The notes beneath the pieces were generated by a model. That model was not told the origin of the DNA. It saw nothing but the letters and a program-made list of their open reading frames with translations, and ran no database searches. A stretch of 58,858 bases of DNA from Stenotrophomonas sp. SAM-B (GTDB lineage: Bacteria > Pseudomonadota > Gammaproteobacteria > Xanthomonadales > Xanthomonadaceae): NCBI RefSeq assembly GCF_013387485.1, contig NZ_JABBXB010000014.1:1-58858 (forward strand), read 5' to 3'. This document shows positions 9,467 to 18,494 of the stretch, one piece after another (the stretch's first letter is position 1; the number at the start of each line of letters is the position of its first letter). The position numbers and the translations under genes are program-made.

Positions 9467-10742
9467 CTTTCCTCGCTACATCGTTACGCACGGCAGGGTG
9501 CTGGTAACCCGGCTTGGCCGGGAACAGGCGCTCGGCGGCGCGGGTGAGTTCAGTATCGCCGCTGAGCGCGGCCGCGCGCAGGGCGGCGGTCGGCGGGTGC
9601 AGCAGGCGGTTGGTCAGGCCGTGCGCGAGCAGCTCGAGCACTTCCTCCGGCGATTTGCCGTGGGCCAACTGCTGGCGGGCTTTCTCCAGCATCTCCACGC
9701 GGGTCGCTTCGCCATAGGCGCGCAGCTGCCGCAGCGGGGCCTGGTGTGCGCTGGCCTGCAGGGTTTCAACGAAGCGCGCGACCTGCAGCTCGATGATCGC
9801 TTCGGCCTCGGCCGCAGCTTCCCGACGGCTGCGGCGGTTGTCTTCGACCGCGCGCTCCAGATCGTCGACGGTGTACAGGAAGGCGTCGGCCAGTTCGCCC
9901 ACGCCCGCCTCGATGTCACGCGGCACGGCCAGATCGAACAGCAGCATGGGCTTGTGCTTGCGGGTCTTCAGCGCGGCGGCCACCTGCGCCCGGGTGATCA
10001 CCGGCTCACGCGCGGCCGTGGCCGAAAACACCACGTCGGCCTCGCCCAGATGACGGTCCAGCTCGCTCAGTGGCAGGGCGACCCCGCCGTGGCGGCTGGC
10101 CAGCTCCTGCGCATGCGCGAGGGTGCGGTTGGCGATCAGCAGCCGGCGCACGCGCCCTTCGCTGAGGTGGCGCGCGGCCAGCTCGATGGTCTCGCCGGCG
10201 CCGACCAGCAGCACGGTGGAATCCTCCAGCCGCGCGAACGAGTTCTGCGCCAGGCGCACCGCGGTGGAGGCCACCGAGACCGGGTTGGCGCCCACGCGGG
10301 TATCGGTGCGGGCGCGCTTGGCCACCGAGAAGGTCTGCTGGAACAACCGGTCCAGGCGCTGGCCGAGCAGGCCGTGATCGCGCGCCAGCGCCCAGGCATC
10401 CTTCACCTGCCCCAGGATCTGCGGCTCGCCCAGGACCATCGAGTCCAGCCCGGTAGCGACGCGGAACAGGTGGCGTACCGCATCGGCGTCGGCGTGCTGG
10501 TAGAGGTAGCCGTGCAGCGTGCCGGCATGCGACTCCAGCCACTGCGCCAGCGCGTCACCGGATTCGGCCACCGCGTACAGCTCGGTGCGGTTGCAGGTGG
10601 AGAGCAGGACCGCCTCGGCCACCTGCGGGGTATCGCGCAGCGACGCCAATGCCTGGGGCAGGGCGTCGCCGCCAAAGGAGGCGCGTTCGCGCAGTTCCAC
10701 TGGCGCGGTCTGGTGATTCAGTCCGAGCACCCACAGGGTCAT
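9444..10742 (-). CDS. hemA: Glutamyl-tRNA reductase
   Basis: The enzyme reduces glutamyl-tRNA(Glu) with NADPH to glutamate-1-semialdehyde, the first committed step of C5 haem synthesis in the cytoplasm. The 432-residue sequence has the N-terminal catalytic domain with [13 protein letters not shown] and the nucleophile Cys50 in [10 protein letters not shown], the NADPH-binding domain with [15 protein letters not shown] (about residues 180-195), and the C-terminal dimerisation helices. It overlaps prfA by 23 bases and diverges from the TPR gene at 10799, so the 56-bp space between them should hold both promoters. Confidence 0.96.
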   Translation of the reverse strand: MTLWVLGLNHQTAPVELRERASFGGDALPQALASLRDTPQVAEAVLLSTCNRTELYAVAESGDALAQWLESHAGTLHGYLYQHADADAVRHLFRVATGLDSMVLGEPQILGQVKDAWALARDHGLLGQRLDRLFQQTFSVAKRARTDTRVGANPVSVASTAVRLAQNSFARLEDSTVLLVGAGETIELAARHLSEGRVRRLLIANRTLAHAQELASRHGGVALPLSELDRHLGEADVVFSATAAREPVITRAQVAAALKTRKHKPMLLFDLAVPRDIEAGVGELADAFLYTVDDLERAVEDNRRSRREAAAEAEAIIELQVARFVETLQASAHQAPLRQLRAYGEATRVEMLEKARQQLAHGKSPEEVLELLAHGLTNRLLHPPTAALRAAALSGDTELTRAAERLFPAKPGYQHPAVRNDVARKDDADPAP

Positions 10743-10798
10743 TGTTCAGTTGCTTGCGATAAGCTGCTGGCCATTCAAGTCGTCATTTTAAGGCTCAG

Positions 10799-12496
10799 AT
10801 GCCCCCGATGCCCGCATTGATTCGCATCTCCAGCGTTCTGCTGCTGTCTTTGTTCACCGCCAACGCCCTGGCCGCCCCTCCGGCAGCCCCGGGCAAGGCC
10901 AAGGACAGCGCGGTCGAGGCGGTCCCCCTGGCCCCGGTCATGGCGGGCGAATTCGCCCTGCAGGCCGGCAAACTGGGCGATGCCGCACGCTGGTACCTGG
11001 AGGCGGCCGAGGCCAGCGACGGCGATGCCGGGCTGGCCGAGCGCGCCGCCCGGATCGCCATGCTGGCCAACGATGACAAGCGTGCCGCCCGCGCGCTGGC
11101 CCTGTGGGAGCAGCGCGCACCGCGCTCGCTGGCCATGCGCAGCAGCACGGCCGCGCTGGACATGCGCCAGAACAAGATGAAAGCCGCCCGCACCGAACTG
11201 CAGGCCCTGCTCAAGGATCCCGACCCGACCGCGTGGAAGTTCGCGATCGGTGCCCTGGTCAGCGGCGGCAGCGATCCTAAGGTGCCGGCCCAGGTGCTCG
11301 GCGAGCTGGTCGATGCCAATGCGATCCCCGACCGTCTGGAGGTCTGGCAGGAGTTCGGCCGCCTGGCGATGCGCATGGAGCAGCCCGAGCTGGCCCGGCG
11401 CATGGTCGATGAGGTGGTCAGGCGCTTCCCCGATGAACCGCGCGTGGCCCTGCTGCATGCCAGCCAGCTCAACCAGGCCGGCAAGACCGATGAGGCCCTG
11501 GCCCTGTTGAAGGGCGTGGAGCCCAAGACCACCCGGGATCCCGAGCTGCGCAACGCGGTGGCGATCTCCTACGACCTGATGGGGCAGCCTGCGGCGGCCG
11601 AGCGCGTGCTGGCGGTCGGTCCGCAGGATGTGCAGACCTACGGCATGCGCGCCTCGCTGCTGGCGAAGCAGAAGGACGATCCGGGCCTGCTGGCGCTGTA
11701 TACCGATATCTCGAAGCAGGCGACCAAGCCGGATCCGGCCCAACGCCTGCTGCTGGGCAAGATCGCCGAGTACCTCAAGCGCTACGAGGAGGCGGTCAAC
11801 TGGTACCACAGCGTGCCAGGTGGCCCGGAACGCGATGAGTCGCGCCTGCGCGCGGCCAATGCGCAGAACGAACTGGGCCGCACCGACAAGGCGCTGGCCG
11901 AGGTGCACGCGATCCAGTCCGATGCGACCGTCGATGACGATGCCCGCCGCGACGCCTATCTGTTGGAAGCCGAGCTGCGCCAGCGCGGCAACGATGATGC
12001 CGGCGAGCTGGATGCGCTGGCCCGTGGCCTGGCCGCGTATCCGGATGAGAACGCGCTGCTGTATGCCCGCGCGCTGGCCTGGGAGCGCCGCGATGACATC
12101 CCGCGCGCCGAGGCCGACCTGCGCAAGGTGCTGGTCACCGACCCGGAGAACATCGCCGCGCTCAACGCGCTCGGCTACACCCTGGCCGACCGCACGCAGC
12201 GTTATCAGGAGGCACTGGAGCTGATCGACCGCGCGCGCGTGGCCGAGCCGGACAACGCCGCCATCGTCGACAGCTACGGCTGGGTGCTGTATCGCCTGGG
12301 CCGCAATGAAGAAGCGCTGGTGCAGCTGCGCCGCGCCTGGACCCTGTCCAAGGACCCGGAGATCGCCGCGCACGTGGGCGAGGTGCTGTGGGTATTGAAC
12401 AAGAAGGACGAGGCGCGCCACTTCTTTGAAGAGGCCCGCAAGCTCGACCCGGACAATCGCGCCCTGCAGCGCGTGATCGAGAAATACGGCGTATGA
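10799..12496 (+). CDS. Exported tetratricopeptide-repeat protein
   Basis: The 565-residue protein has a signal peptide (residues about 1-26, ending ANALAAP) and is otherwise built of TPR helices. The clearest repeats are near the C-terminus, around [53 protein letters not shown] and [22 protein letters not shown]. It probably acts as a periplasmic or outer-membrane scaffold; no catalytic domain is seen. AAGG lies five bases before the ATG at 10799; a second ATG at 10808 is possible. Its stop overlaps the lolB start (ATGA). TPR-lolB-ispE order is typical of this family of bacteria and suggests a link to lipoprotein handling, which is inference. Confidence 0.85.
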   Translation: MPPMPALIRISSVLLLSLFTANALAAPPAAPGKAKDSAVEAVPLAPVMAGEFALQAGKLGDAARWYLEAAEASDGDAGLAERAARIAMLANDDKRAARALALWEQRAPRSLAMRSSTAALDMRQNKMKAARTELQALLKDPDPTAWKFAIGALVSGGSDPKVPAQVLGELVDANAIPDRLEVWQEFGRLAMRMEQPELARRMVDEVVRRFPDEPRVALLHASQLNQAGKTDEALALLKGVEPKTTRDPELRNAVAISYDLMGQPAAAERVLAVGPQDVQTYGMRASLLAKQKDDPGLLALYTDISKQATKPDPAQRLLLGKIAEYLKRYEEAVNWYHSVPGGPERDESRLRAANAQNELGRTDKALAEVHAIQSDATVDDDARRDAYLLEAELRQRGNDDAGELDALARGLAAYPDENALLYARALAWERRDDIPRAEADLRKVLVTDPENIAALNALGYTLADRTQRYQEALELIDRARVAEPDNAAIVDSYGWVLYRLGRNEEALVQLRRAWTLSKDPEIAAHVGEVLWVLNKKDEARHFFEEARKLDPDNRALQRVIEKYGV

Positions 12497-13152
12497 ATCT
12501 GGTGTCCCTGAAGGCCGCGTTCGCCGCGGCCGTGGCGTTGTCGCTCTCCGCCTGCGTGTCGCTGGATGAGCGCAAGGCCCCCTCCGCTCCGACCGTGGTC
12601 AACACCGTCTCGGCCGCTGCACAGCAGGCCGAGACCGAACGCGTCGCCGCCGTGCGCGCGCAGCCGGCCTGGTCATTCCAGGGCCGGGTGGCAATCAGCA
12701 AGGGGCGCAACGGTGGCAGCGGCCGCATCGACTGGCAGCAGCAGGCGGCCGGGTATGTGGTCGAGCTCAGCGCGCCGGTCACAAGGCAGAGCTGGAAGCT
12801 GACCGGCGACAGCCATCACGAGGGCGGCCGCCTGGAAGGTCTGGAAGGCGGCACGCGCGAGGGCGAGGATGCCCAGCAGGTGCTGCTGGAGGCCACCGGC
12901 TGGGATATCCCGGTCAACCAGCTGCCCGATTGGGTGCGCGGCCTGGTCGCCGACGCGGCCCCGGCCGAGCGCATCGAACGCGATGGCGACGGGCGCCCGC
13001 GTCGGGTGCAGCAGATGGGCTGGGAGATCCAGTACCTCGACTGGTACCCGGCCGAAGCCGGTCGCCCGGTGCTGCCGCGCCGGATCGAAGCGGTCAATGG
13101 CGACGCGAAGGTGCGCCTGGTGGTCGACAGCTGGGTGCTGGCCGGCCCATGA
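12493..13152 (+). CDS. lolB: Outer-membrane lipoprotein insertion protein LolB
   Basis: LolB receives lipoproteins from the periplasmic carrier LolA and inserts them into the outer membrane. The 219-residue precursor has a lipobox LSAC (Cys21). The mature part shows the family core [24 protein letters not shown], then [15 protein letters not shown] and [13 protein letters not shown]. Its ATG overlaps the upstream TPR gene (ATGA) and its TGA overlaps the ispE start, so all three are translationally coupled; lolB-ispE-prs is the classical gammaproteobacterial order. Confidence 0.93.
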   Translation: MNLVSLKAAFAAAVALSLSACVSLDERKAPSAPTVVNTVSAAAQQAETERVAAVRAQPAWSFQGRVAISKGRNGGSGRIDWQQQAAGYVVELSAPVTRQSWKLTGDSHHEGGRLEGLEGGTREGEDAQQVLLEATGWDIPVNQLPDWVRGLVADAAPAERIERDGDGRPRRVQQMGWEIQYLDWYPAEAGRPVLPRRIEAVNGDAKVRLVVDSWVLAGP

Positions 13153-14018
13153 GCATGCTGGATGCGGCCGATGGCGGGTCGACCTGGCCGGCCCCGGCCA
13201 AGCTGAACCTGTTCCTGCACATCACCGGGCGGCGCCCGGACGGGTATCACCAGCTGCAGACCGTGTTCCGGCTGCTCGACTGGGGGGATCGCATCCACCT
13301 GCGGGTGCGGGACGATGGCCGGGTCCGGCGTGAAGGCGTCTCGGTCGCCGGGGTGGCCGAGGCCGATGATCTGGCAGTGCGTGCCGCCCATCTTCTGAAG
13401 AATGCGGCGAATGTCGCCCAAGGCGCCGACATCGGCGTCGAAAAGGTGGTGCCGGCGGGCGGCGGCTTCGGCGGCGGTTCGTCCGACGCCGCTACCGTCC
13501 TGGTCGCCTTGAACCGTCTCTGGAACACCGGGCTGGACGCGGATGCGCTCGCCGCGCTGGGTCTGCAGCTGGGCGCGGACGTGCCGGTCTTCGTGCGCGG
13601 GCACAACGCCTGGGCCGAAGGCGTGGGCGAACTGCTCACCCCGATGGCGTTGCCGCCGGCCTGGTTCGTGCTGGTCCATCCGGGCGTTCACGTGCCGACA
13701 CCGGCACTTTTCGCATCACCGGATTTGACGCGGGATGCCCCAGTGGCGAAAATAGCGGACTTCGCTTCCGGGTCTTTGCTCGGGAATGCGTTCGAGCCGG
13801 TCCTGCGCCGCCGCGAACCTGCCGTAGAGGCAGCGCTCGCGGCGTTGAGCAGTATCGGCCGGGCACGACTCACCGGGTCGGGAAGCGGTTGTTTCGTCGA
13901 GTTCGCCACGCGCGCTGCTGCAGAGCAGGGCCTGGCGCGATTGCCGAAGGAACTGCGGGCATGGGTGGCTGCGGGCGTGGAGCGCTCGCCACTGCTTGAT
14001 GTACTCGAGCGTTACTGA
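13149..14018 (+). CDS. ispE: 4-diphosphocytidyl-2-C-methyl-D-erythritol kinase
   Basis: IspE phosphorylates the 2-hydroxyl of CDP-methylerythritol with ATP in the non-mevalonate isoprenoid pathway. The 289-residue GHMP kinase has the substrate-binding start [19 protein letters not shown] (about 16-34) and the glycine-rich ATP loop [20 protein letters not shown] (about 100-120). A C-terminal GHMP block [13 protein letters not shown] is also present. The ATG at 13149 overlaps the lolB stop by 4 bases. The tRNA-Gln gene begins only nine bases after the stop codon, so the tRNA is probably cut out of the same transcript. Confidence 0.96.
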   Translation: MSMLDAADGGSTWPAPAKLNLFLHITGRRPDGYHQLQTVFRLLDWGDRIHLRVRDDGRVRREGVSVAGVAEADDLAVRAAHLLKNAANVAQGADIGVEKVVPAGGGFGGGSSDAATVLVALNRLWNTGLDADALAALGLQLGADVPVFVRGHNAWAEGVGELLTPMALPPAWFVLVHPGVHVPTPALFASPDLTRDAPVAKIADFASGSLLGNAFEPVLRRREPAVEAALAALSSIGRARLTGSGSGCFVEFATRAAAEQGLARLPKELRAWVAAGVERSPLLDVLERY

Positions 14019-14027
14019 TTTTGATGC

Positions 14028-14104
14028 AGGGGCGTCGCCAAGAGGCCCAAGGCACCAGGTTTTGATCCTGGCATTCGGAGGTTCGAATCCTCCCGCCCCT
14101 GCCA
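14028..14104 (+). tRNA. tRNA-Gln (anticodon TTG)
   Basis: A full cloverleaf can be folded: acceptor AGGGGCG with CGCCCCT, D-arm GCC..GGC, anticodon stem CCAGG/CCTGG with loop TTTTGAT (anticodon TTG, reads CAA), T-arm GGAGG-TTCGAAT-CCTCC, and an encoded CCA. It lies between ispE and prs, a conserved position in gammaproteobacteria. Confidence 0.97.
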
Positions 14105-14240
14105 CTAGCGGATATCTGCCGCGACTCCATGCGCATGTCTGCGCGGGCGCGGTGCATACGCCGCGGTGTTGTCACCGCAGACACCTCCGGGTGCCGGCGG
14201 CCCAGTTCTCCGCCAATCGCTCCCGCCCGAGACCGTCATG

Positions 14241-15200
14241 ATGCAAGAACACCCCAACCTGCTGGTATTTTCCGGCAACGCCAACAAGCGCCTTGCGCAG
14301 AGCATCTGCAAGGAACTGGGGGTGCGGCCCGGCAAGGCATTGGTGTCGCGCTTCTCCGATGGTGAGGTGCAGGTCGAGATCGAGGAAAACGTCCGCAAGC
14401 AGGACGTCTTCGTCATCCAGCCGACCTGTGCGCCCAGCGCCGAGAACCTGATGGAACTGCTGGTCCTGATCGATGCGCTCAAGCGCGCCTCGGTCAACAG
14501 TGTCACCGCCGTGGTGCCGTATTTCGGCTACTCGCGCCAGGATCGTCGCATGCGCTCCTCGCGCGTGCCGATCACCGCCAAGGTGGCTGCAAAGATGTTC
14601 AGCGCTGTCGGGGCTGACCGGGTACTGACGGTGGATCTGCACGCCGACCAGATCCAGGGCTTCTTCGACATGCCGGTGGACAATGTGTACGCCTCGCCGC
14701 TGCTGCTCGCCGATATCTGGCGCGCCTACGGCACGGAGAACCTGATCGTGGTGTCCCCGGACGTGGGTGGTGTGGTGCGCGCGCGCGCCGTCGCCAAGCG
14801 CCTGGACGATGCCGATCTGGCGATCATCGACAAGCGCCGCCCGCGCGCCAACGTCTCCACCGTGATGAACATCATCGGTGACGTCGAAGGCAAGACCTGC
14901 GTGATGGTCGATGACATCGTCGATACCGCCGGCACCCTGTGTGCGGCCGCTGCAGCCCTGAAGGCGCGTGGCGCCCTCAAGGTCGCCGCGTACTGCACCC
15001 ACGCCGTGCTCTCGGGCCCGGCGGTGGACAACATCAACAACTCCCAGCTCGATGAGCTGGTGGTGACCGACACCATCCCGCTGCGTGAAGAGGCGCGGGT
15101 GTGCAGCAAGATCCGCCAGCTCAGCGTGGCGGAAATGCTGGCCGAGACGATGCGCCGCATCGCCTTCGGTGAGTCGGTCAGCTCGCTGTACGTGGATTGA
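14241..15200 (+). CDS. prs: Ribose-phosphate pyrophosphokinase (PRPP synthase)
   Basis: Prs makes phosphoribosyl pyrophosphate from ribose 5-phosphate and ATP, feeding purine, pyrimidine, His, Trp and NAD synthesis. The 319-residue form matches the usual class I length. [15 protein letters not shown] holds the flexible ATP loop, [16 protein letters not shown] the cation/ATP site, and [14 protein letters not shown] the PRPP-binding loop. Two ATGs are adjacent, at 14238 and 14241; I chose the second because it gives the usual MQEH start. A weak GAGA is the only ribosome site seen. A GC-rich hairpin follows the stop. Confidence 0.96.
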   Translation: MQEHPNLLVFSGNANKRLAQSICKELGVRPGKALVSRFSDGEVQVEIEENVRKQDVFVIQPTCAPSAENLMELLVLIDALKRASVNSVTAVVPYFGYSRQDRRMRSSRVPITAKVAAKMFSAVGADRVLTVDLHADQIQGFFDMPVDNVYASPLLLADIWRAYGTENLIVVSPDVGGVVRARAVAKRLDDADLAIIDKRRPRANVSTVMNIIGDVEGKTCVMVDDIVDTAGTLCAAAAALKARGALKVAAYCTHAVLSGPAVDNINNSQLDELVVTDTIPLREEARVCSKIRQLSVAEMLAETMRRIAFGESVSSLYVD

Positions 15201-15205
15201 TTTTT

Positions 15206-15229
15206 CCGCCCGCCGGCAACGGCGGGTGG
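15206..15229 (+). terminator. Hairpin after prs
   Basis: Ten base pairs (core CCCGCCG with CGGCGGG, loop GCAA) lie directly after the prs stop. Only TTTCCC follows, so this is a weak intrinsic terminator or a 3'-end stabiliser before rplY. Confidence 0.5.
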
Positions 15230-15311
15230 TTTCCCGGGGACATCTGGTCGCGGATGTTCCCTCATCGCTTCGCCATCACGGCGGGGCAAACAACGAAGGT
15301 AGTAAACCAGC

Positions 15312-15926
15312 ATGGCCAAGAATCATGAAATCAAGGTCGTCCAGCGCGAACTGCAAGGCAAGGGTGCGAGCCGCCGCCTGCGTGGCGCTGGCCAGATCCC
15401 GGCGATCATCTACGGCGGCGACGTCGAGCCGAGCGTCATCCAGCTCAACCACAACGAAATCTGGCTGGCCCAGCAGAACGAGTGGTTCTACTCGTCCATC
15501 CTGGACCTGAACCTGGACGGCAAGGTCACCAAGGTGCTGCTGCGTGACATGCAGCGCCACCCGTTCAAGCAGCTGATCCTGCACCTGGATTTCCTGCGCG
15601 TGAACGAGAACGAAGCGCTGACCGCCAACGTCCCGCTGCACTTCATCAACGAAGACACCTCGCCGGCCGGCAAGGCTGCCGACGTCGTGGTCACCCACGA
15701 ACTGAAGGAAGTGAGCATCACCTGCCTGCCGAAGGACCTGCCGGAATCGATCGACGTCGACCTGGCCGACCTGAAGGCTGGTGACGTGATCTACCTGTCG
15801 GACATCAAGCTGCCGAAGGGCGTCGAGATCCCGGCCCTGGCCCAGGGCAAGGACCATGACGACGCGATCGTCACCGCCAAGCTCGGCAAGGAAGAAGCTG
15901 CCGACGAAGCGCCGGCTGCAGAGTAA
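15312..15926 (+). CDS. rplY: 50S ribosomal protein L25/general stress protein Ctc
   Basis: L25 binds 5S rRNA in the large subunit. The 204-residue protein is the two-domain TL5/Ctc type: an N-terminal 5S-binding domain (about 1-90, with GKGASRRLRGAGQIPAIIYGG) and a C-terminal beta domain (about 95-190), plus an acidic Ala/Glu tail (EEAADEAPAAE). The single-domain E. coli protein has only about 94 residues. It stands between prs and pth, a conserved order, with a hairpin on each side. Confidence 0.95.
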   Translation: MAKNHEIKVVQRELQGKGASRRLRGAGQIPAIIYGGDVEPSVIQLNHNEIWLAQQNEWFYSSILDLNLDGKVTKVLLRDMQRHPFKQLILHLDFLRVNENEALTANVPLHFINEDTSPAGKAADVVVTHELKEVSITCLPKDLPESIDVDLADLKAGDVIYLSDIKLPKGVEIPALAQGKDHDDAIVTAKLGKEEAADEAPAAE

Positions 15927-15934
15927 GTGATTGC

Positions 15935-15960
15935 GGCGCCTGTCCTTCGGGGCAGGCGCC
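15935..15960 (+). terminator. Intrinsic terminator after rplY
   Basis: An 11-bp stem, GGCGCCTGTCC with its complement around a TTCG loop and with one non-ideal closing pair, is followed by GTTTCTGT. It sits nine bases after the rplY stop. Confidence 0.65.
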
Positions 15961-16007
15961 GTTTCTGTATGTACCGGCACAGGGCTGGTACCGACGAAAG
16001 AAGAGTA

Positions 16008-16586
16008 ATGACAGGATTGCGATTGATCGTTGGTCTGGGCAACCCCGGACCCGAGCACGCCCAGACCCGGCACAATGCCGGGTTTCGTTTCATTGACGCC
16101 CTGGTCGAACAGGCCGGCGCGCGCTGGAGCGTGGACAGCAAGTTGTTCGGCGAGACCGCCAAGGTCGAGATCGCCGGCCAGCCGGTATGGCTGCTCAAGC
16201 CCGCGACCTTCATGAACCTCAGTGGCAAATCGGTCACCGCGGCGCAGCGCTTCTGGAAGATCGAACCGGAAGAGACGCTGCTGGCGCACGACGAACTGGA
16301 CCTGCCGCCCGGCGTGGCACGGCTCAAGTTCGACGGTGGCCATGGCGGCCAGAATGGCCTGCGCGACACCATCCGCTTGCTTGGCCATGGCCGGTTCCAC
16401 CGCCTGCGCATCGGCATCGGCCATCCCGGTCACAAGGATCGCGTGGTCCCGTGGGTGCTGGGGCGTGCCAGCAAGGACGATGATGTGCTTATCGGCCATG
16501 CGGTCAACGATGCGATCGACGTCCTGCCGCTGGCAGTACGCGGCGATTTCAGTGAAGCGATGAAGCGGCTGCACACCCCGAAGTAG
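16008..16586 (+). CDS. pth: Peptidyl-tRNA hydrolase
   Basis: Pth cleaves peptidyl-tRNAs released early from ribosomes and recycles the tRNA. The 192-residue protein has the family start GLGNPGPEHAQTRHNAGF with Asn10 and the catalytic His of the RHNAG block, the TFMNLSGKSV block with its conserved Asn, and DELDLPPG with the catalytic Asp. The GGHGGQNGLRD block is also complete. The ATG at 16008 is preferred to the upstream frame start at 15927, because the conserved core begins a few residues later and an AAGAAGAG ribosome site precedes it. The stop is TAG within an AAGTAG context, next to GTAG-type palindromes. Confidence 0.96.
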   Translation: MTGLRLIVGLGNPGPEHAQTRHNAGFRFIDALVEQAGARWSVDSKLFGETAKVEIAGQPVWLLKPATFMNLSGKSVTAAQRFWKIEPEETLLAHDELDLPPGVARLKFDGGHGGQNGLRDTIRLLGHGRFHRLRIGIGHPGHKDRVVPWVLGRASKDDDVLIGHAVNDAIDVLPLAVRGDFSEAMKRLHTPK

Positions 16587-16610
16587 CGTGGCCGGTAGCT
16601 GACGTTACCG

Positions 16611-16635
16611 GTAGGTACCGACCGTTGGTCGGTAC
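16611..16635 (+). repeat. GTAG-headed palindrome between pth and ychF
   Basis: GTAG is followed by a perfect 9-bp hairpin, GTACCGACC with GGTCGGTAC and loop GTT. It has the SMAG layout with a different core from the other copies. A second small inverted repeat, CCGGTA/TACCGG, lies at 16592-16611. Confidence 0.65.
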
Positions 16636-16707
16636 GGAGAATGATTGGAAAAGCAGCGCCGAACGTCGCTGTTTCCCCAATCACTTTCACCCCAGAGGTT
16701 GTCAAAG

Positions 16708-17799
16708 ATGGGTATCAAATGCGGCATCGTCGGTCTGCCCAACGTCGGCAAATCGACCCTGTTCAATGCGCTGACCAAGGCGGGCATCGCGGCGGCCAAC
16801 TTCCCGTTCTGCACGATCGAACCGAACGTCGGCATCGTGCCGGTGCCGGATCCGCGCCTGAACGTGCTGGCCGCGATCATCAACCCGCAGAAGGTCATCC
16901 CGACCGCGGTGGAGTTCGTCGACATCGCCGGCCTCGTCGCCGGCGCTGCCAGTGGTGAAGGCCTGGGCAACAAGTTCCTGGCCCACATCCGCGAAGTGGA
17001 TGCGATCACCCACGTGGTGCGCTGCTTCGAGAACGCCGACGTCATCCACGTCAACAACAAGGTGGACCCGCTCTCGGATATCGACACCATCGATACCGAA
17101 CTGGCCCTGGCCGATCTGGACAGCGTCGAGAAGGCCCTGAACCGCGCCGAGCGCGCTGCCAAGGGTGGCGACAAGGAAGCGGCCGCCCGCAAGCCGGTGC
17201 TGGCCAAGCTGCAGTCCGCGCTGGCCGACGGCAAGGCCGGTCGTACCGCCGGCCTGGACGAGGAAGAGAAGGCGCTGGTCCGTGACCTGTTCCTGCTGAC
17301 GCTCAAGCCGGTGATGTACATCGCCAACGTGCTGGAAGACGGCTTCGAGAACAACCCGCACCTGGATGCCGTGCGTGCCCGTGCCGCCGAAGAGGGCGCG
17401 CAGGTCGTGCCGGTCTCGGCTGCGATCGAAGAAGAGCTGTCCCAGCTCGACGACGAAGACCGCGATACGTTCCTGGCCGACCTGGGCCTGTCCGAGCCGG
17501 GCTTGAACCGCGTGATCTACGCGGCCTACCAGCTGCTGGGCCTGCAGACCTACTTCACCGCAGGCGTGAAGGAAGTCCGCGCGTGGACCGTGCGCAAGGG
17601 CGCCACCGCCCCGCAGGCCGCCGCCGTCATCCACACCGACTTCGAGAAGGGCTTCATCCGCGCCGAAACCATCGCGTATGACGACTTCATCAAGTACAAG
17701 GGTGAAGCCGGTGCCAAGGAAGCGGGTCGTCTGCGTCTGGAAGGCAAGGAATACCGCGTCCAGGAAGGCGACATTCTGCACTTCCGCTTCAACGTCTGA
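16708..17799 (+). CDS. ychF: Redox-regulated ATPase YchF (Obg-family)
   Basis: YchF is a P-loop protein of the Obg family that prefers ATP to GTP and binds ribosomes; E. coli work links it to the oxidative stress response. The 363 residues match the usual length. G1 is GLPNVGKST, the switch region is [18 protein letters not shown], and G3 is [20 protein letters not shown] helical insertion (about 130-200) and a C-terminal TGS domain (about 280-363, ending ILHFRFNV) follow. The start at 16708 follows AGAGG at a proper distance. A terminator follows the gene. Confidence 0.96.
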   Translation: MGIKCGIVGLPNVGKSTLFNALTKAGIAAANFPFCTIEPNVGIVPVPDPRLNVLAAIINPQKVIPTAVEFVDIAGLVAGAASGEGLGNKFLAHIREVDAITHVVRCFENADVIHVNNKVDPLSDIDTIDTELALADLDSVEKALNRAERAAKGGDKEAAARKPVLAKLQSALADGKAGRTAGLDEEEKALVRDLFLLTLKPVMYIANVLEDGFENNPHLDAVRARAAEEGAQVVPVSAAIEEELSQLDDEDRDTFLADLGLSEPGLNRVIYAAYQLLGLQTYFTAGVKEVRAWTVRKGATAPQAAAVIHTDFEKGFIRAETIAYDDFIKYKGEAGAKEAGRLRLEGKEYRVQEGDILHFRFNV

Positions 17800-17821
17800 G
17801 TTCCTCGCACGTTGATGCCCG

Positions 17822-17845
17822 AACGCCCCGCCTCGCGCGGGGCGT
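17822..17845 (+). terminator. Intrinsic terminator after ychF
   Basis: AACGCCCCG pairs with CGGGGCGTT across a short CCTCGCG region, and the sequence continues TTGCGTTTG. It lies 23 bases after the ychF stop. Confidence 0.7.
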
Positions 17846-17880
17846 TTGCGTTTGTGCCGAGCACATTCCGCACCAGAGTG

Positions 17881-18257
17881 GGCTGGATAAAAAATGACCA
17901 GGCATCGAAACCCTTGCCTGGTATGTCTCCGCCTCACTTGTCCACAGCAAACCCCCACGCCTCTCCACGCACCGTGTGGAAAACCCCTGCGCGGTAGTGT
18001 CGGCCGCTGGCCGGCACCCCGGCGCACCCGCCCGCACGCGACGTGGTCAATTTATGACCACCACTGAAAACCGTTGCAGTGCATCGCTCACCCGGGGTTG
18101 TCCACAGCAAACCCCCATCGCTTTCCACGGTGTGTGTGGAAAACCGCGATCTGCGGCTGGACAAAATATCGCCACGCCCTGAAAGCGTTGCGCTGCATGG
18201 CTTGCATGCACTTGTCCACATCAAACCCCCATGGGTTTCCACGGGGGGTGTGGAAAA
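17881..18257. repeat. Three 103-bp repeats with paired DnaA-box-like 9-mers
   Basis: Three diverged units of exactly 103 bp lie at 17881-17983, 18041-18143 and 18155-18257, with spacers of 57 and 11 bp. Each ends with TTGTCCACA (17938, 18098, 18212), exactly 28 bases including CAAACCCCCA, and then TGTGGAAAA (17975, 18135, 18249). The reverse complement TTTTCCACA fits the DnaA-box consensus TTWTNCACA, and TTGTCCACA differs at one base. A second, inner inverted repeat (TTTCCAC/GTGGAAA in unit 2) can form a hairpin. The first 57 bases of the units are less conserved but share a GAAA..GTTGC..TGC pattern. Short open frames here do not keep frame between units 1 and 2 and are taken as non-coding. 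Function is unknown; a dispersed extragenic repeat family is also possible. Confidence 0.8.
17994..18017 (+). repeat. GTAG (SMAG-like) palindrome inside the 103-bp array
   Basis: GTAG-TGTCGGCC-GCT-GGCCGGCAC has the same core as the pair at 1-56, with one G-U wobble in the stem. It lies in the 57-bp spacer between 103-bp units 1 and 2 and largely explains why that spacer is 46 bp longer than the next one. Confidence 0.7.
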
Positions 18258-18494
18258 GACGCCGGTGCATGCAGTGTTTCCCGCGGCATGCATCGTCAAG
18301 GGCAGAAGCGCCGCACGGTCTCGGGTGCTAGGCCGACTCGTCCACGTCGCGCACCTGCTTCAGGATACCGACAAGGCTGATTGCTCTTTATCAAGTAGTT
18401 GTATGGCTGCGTGGCCGGCCCGGCTGGATAATTCCGCGGCGCCAGCCCACACGATGGATTCATTCGCTGGCAGCCACCTTCATCCGGAGCACCC
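18258..18494. other. Gene-free stretch before the DKNYY gene
   Basis: No convincing gene is seen. An AT-richer segment near 18380-18402 (TTGCTCTTTATCAAG..TTGTATGG) is the likeliest place for a promoter of the gene at 18495, but no hexamer pair is good enough to call. Confidence 0.4.

Noticed and set aside
14105..14240. Coding frame between tRNA-Gln and prs
   Set aside because: The upstream extension of the prs frame has no ribosome site and would add residues not found in the family.
17881..18257. CRISPR array
   Set aside because: Only three units, too long (103 bp), with diverged repeat sequence and unequal spacers, and no cas gene nearby.
17881..18257. Chromosomal origin oriC
   Set aside because: No dnaA, dnaN, gyrB or rpmH is nearby and there is no AT-rich unwinding region; DnaA-like boxes alone are not enough.
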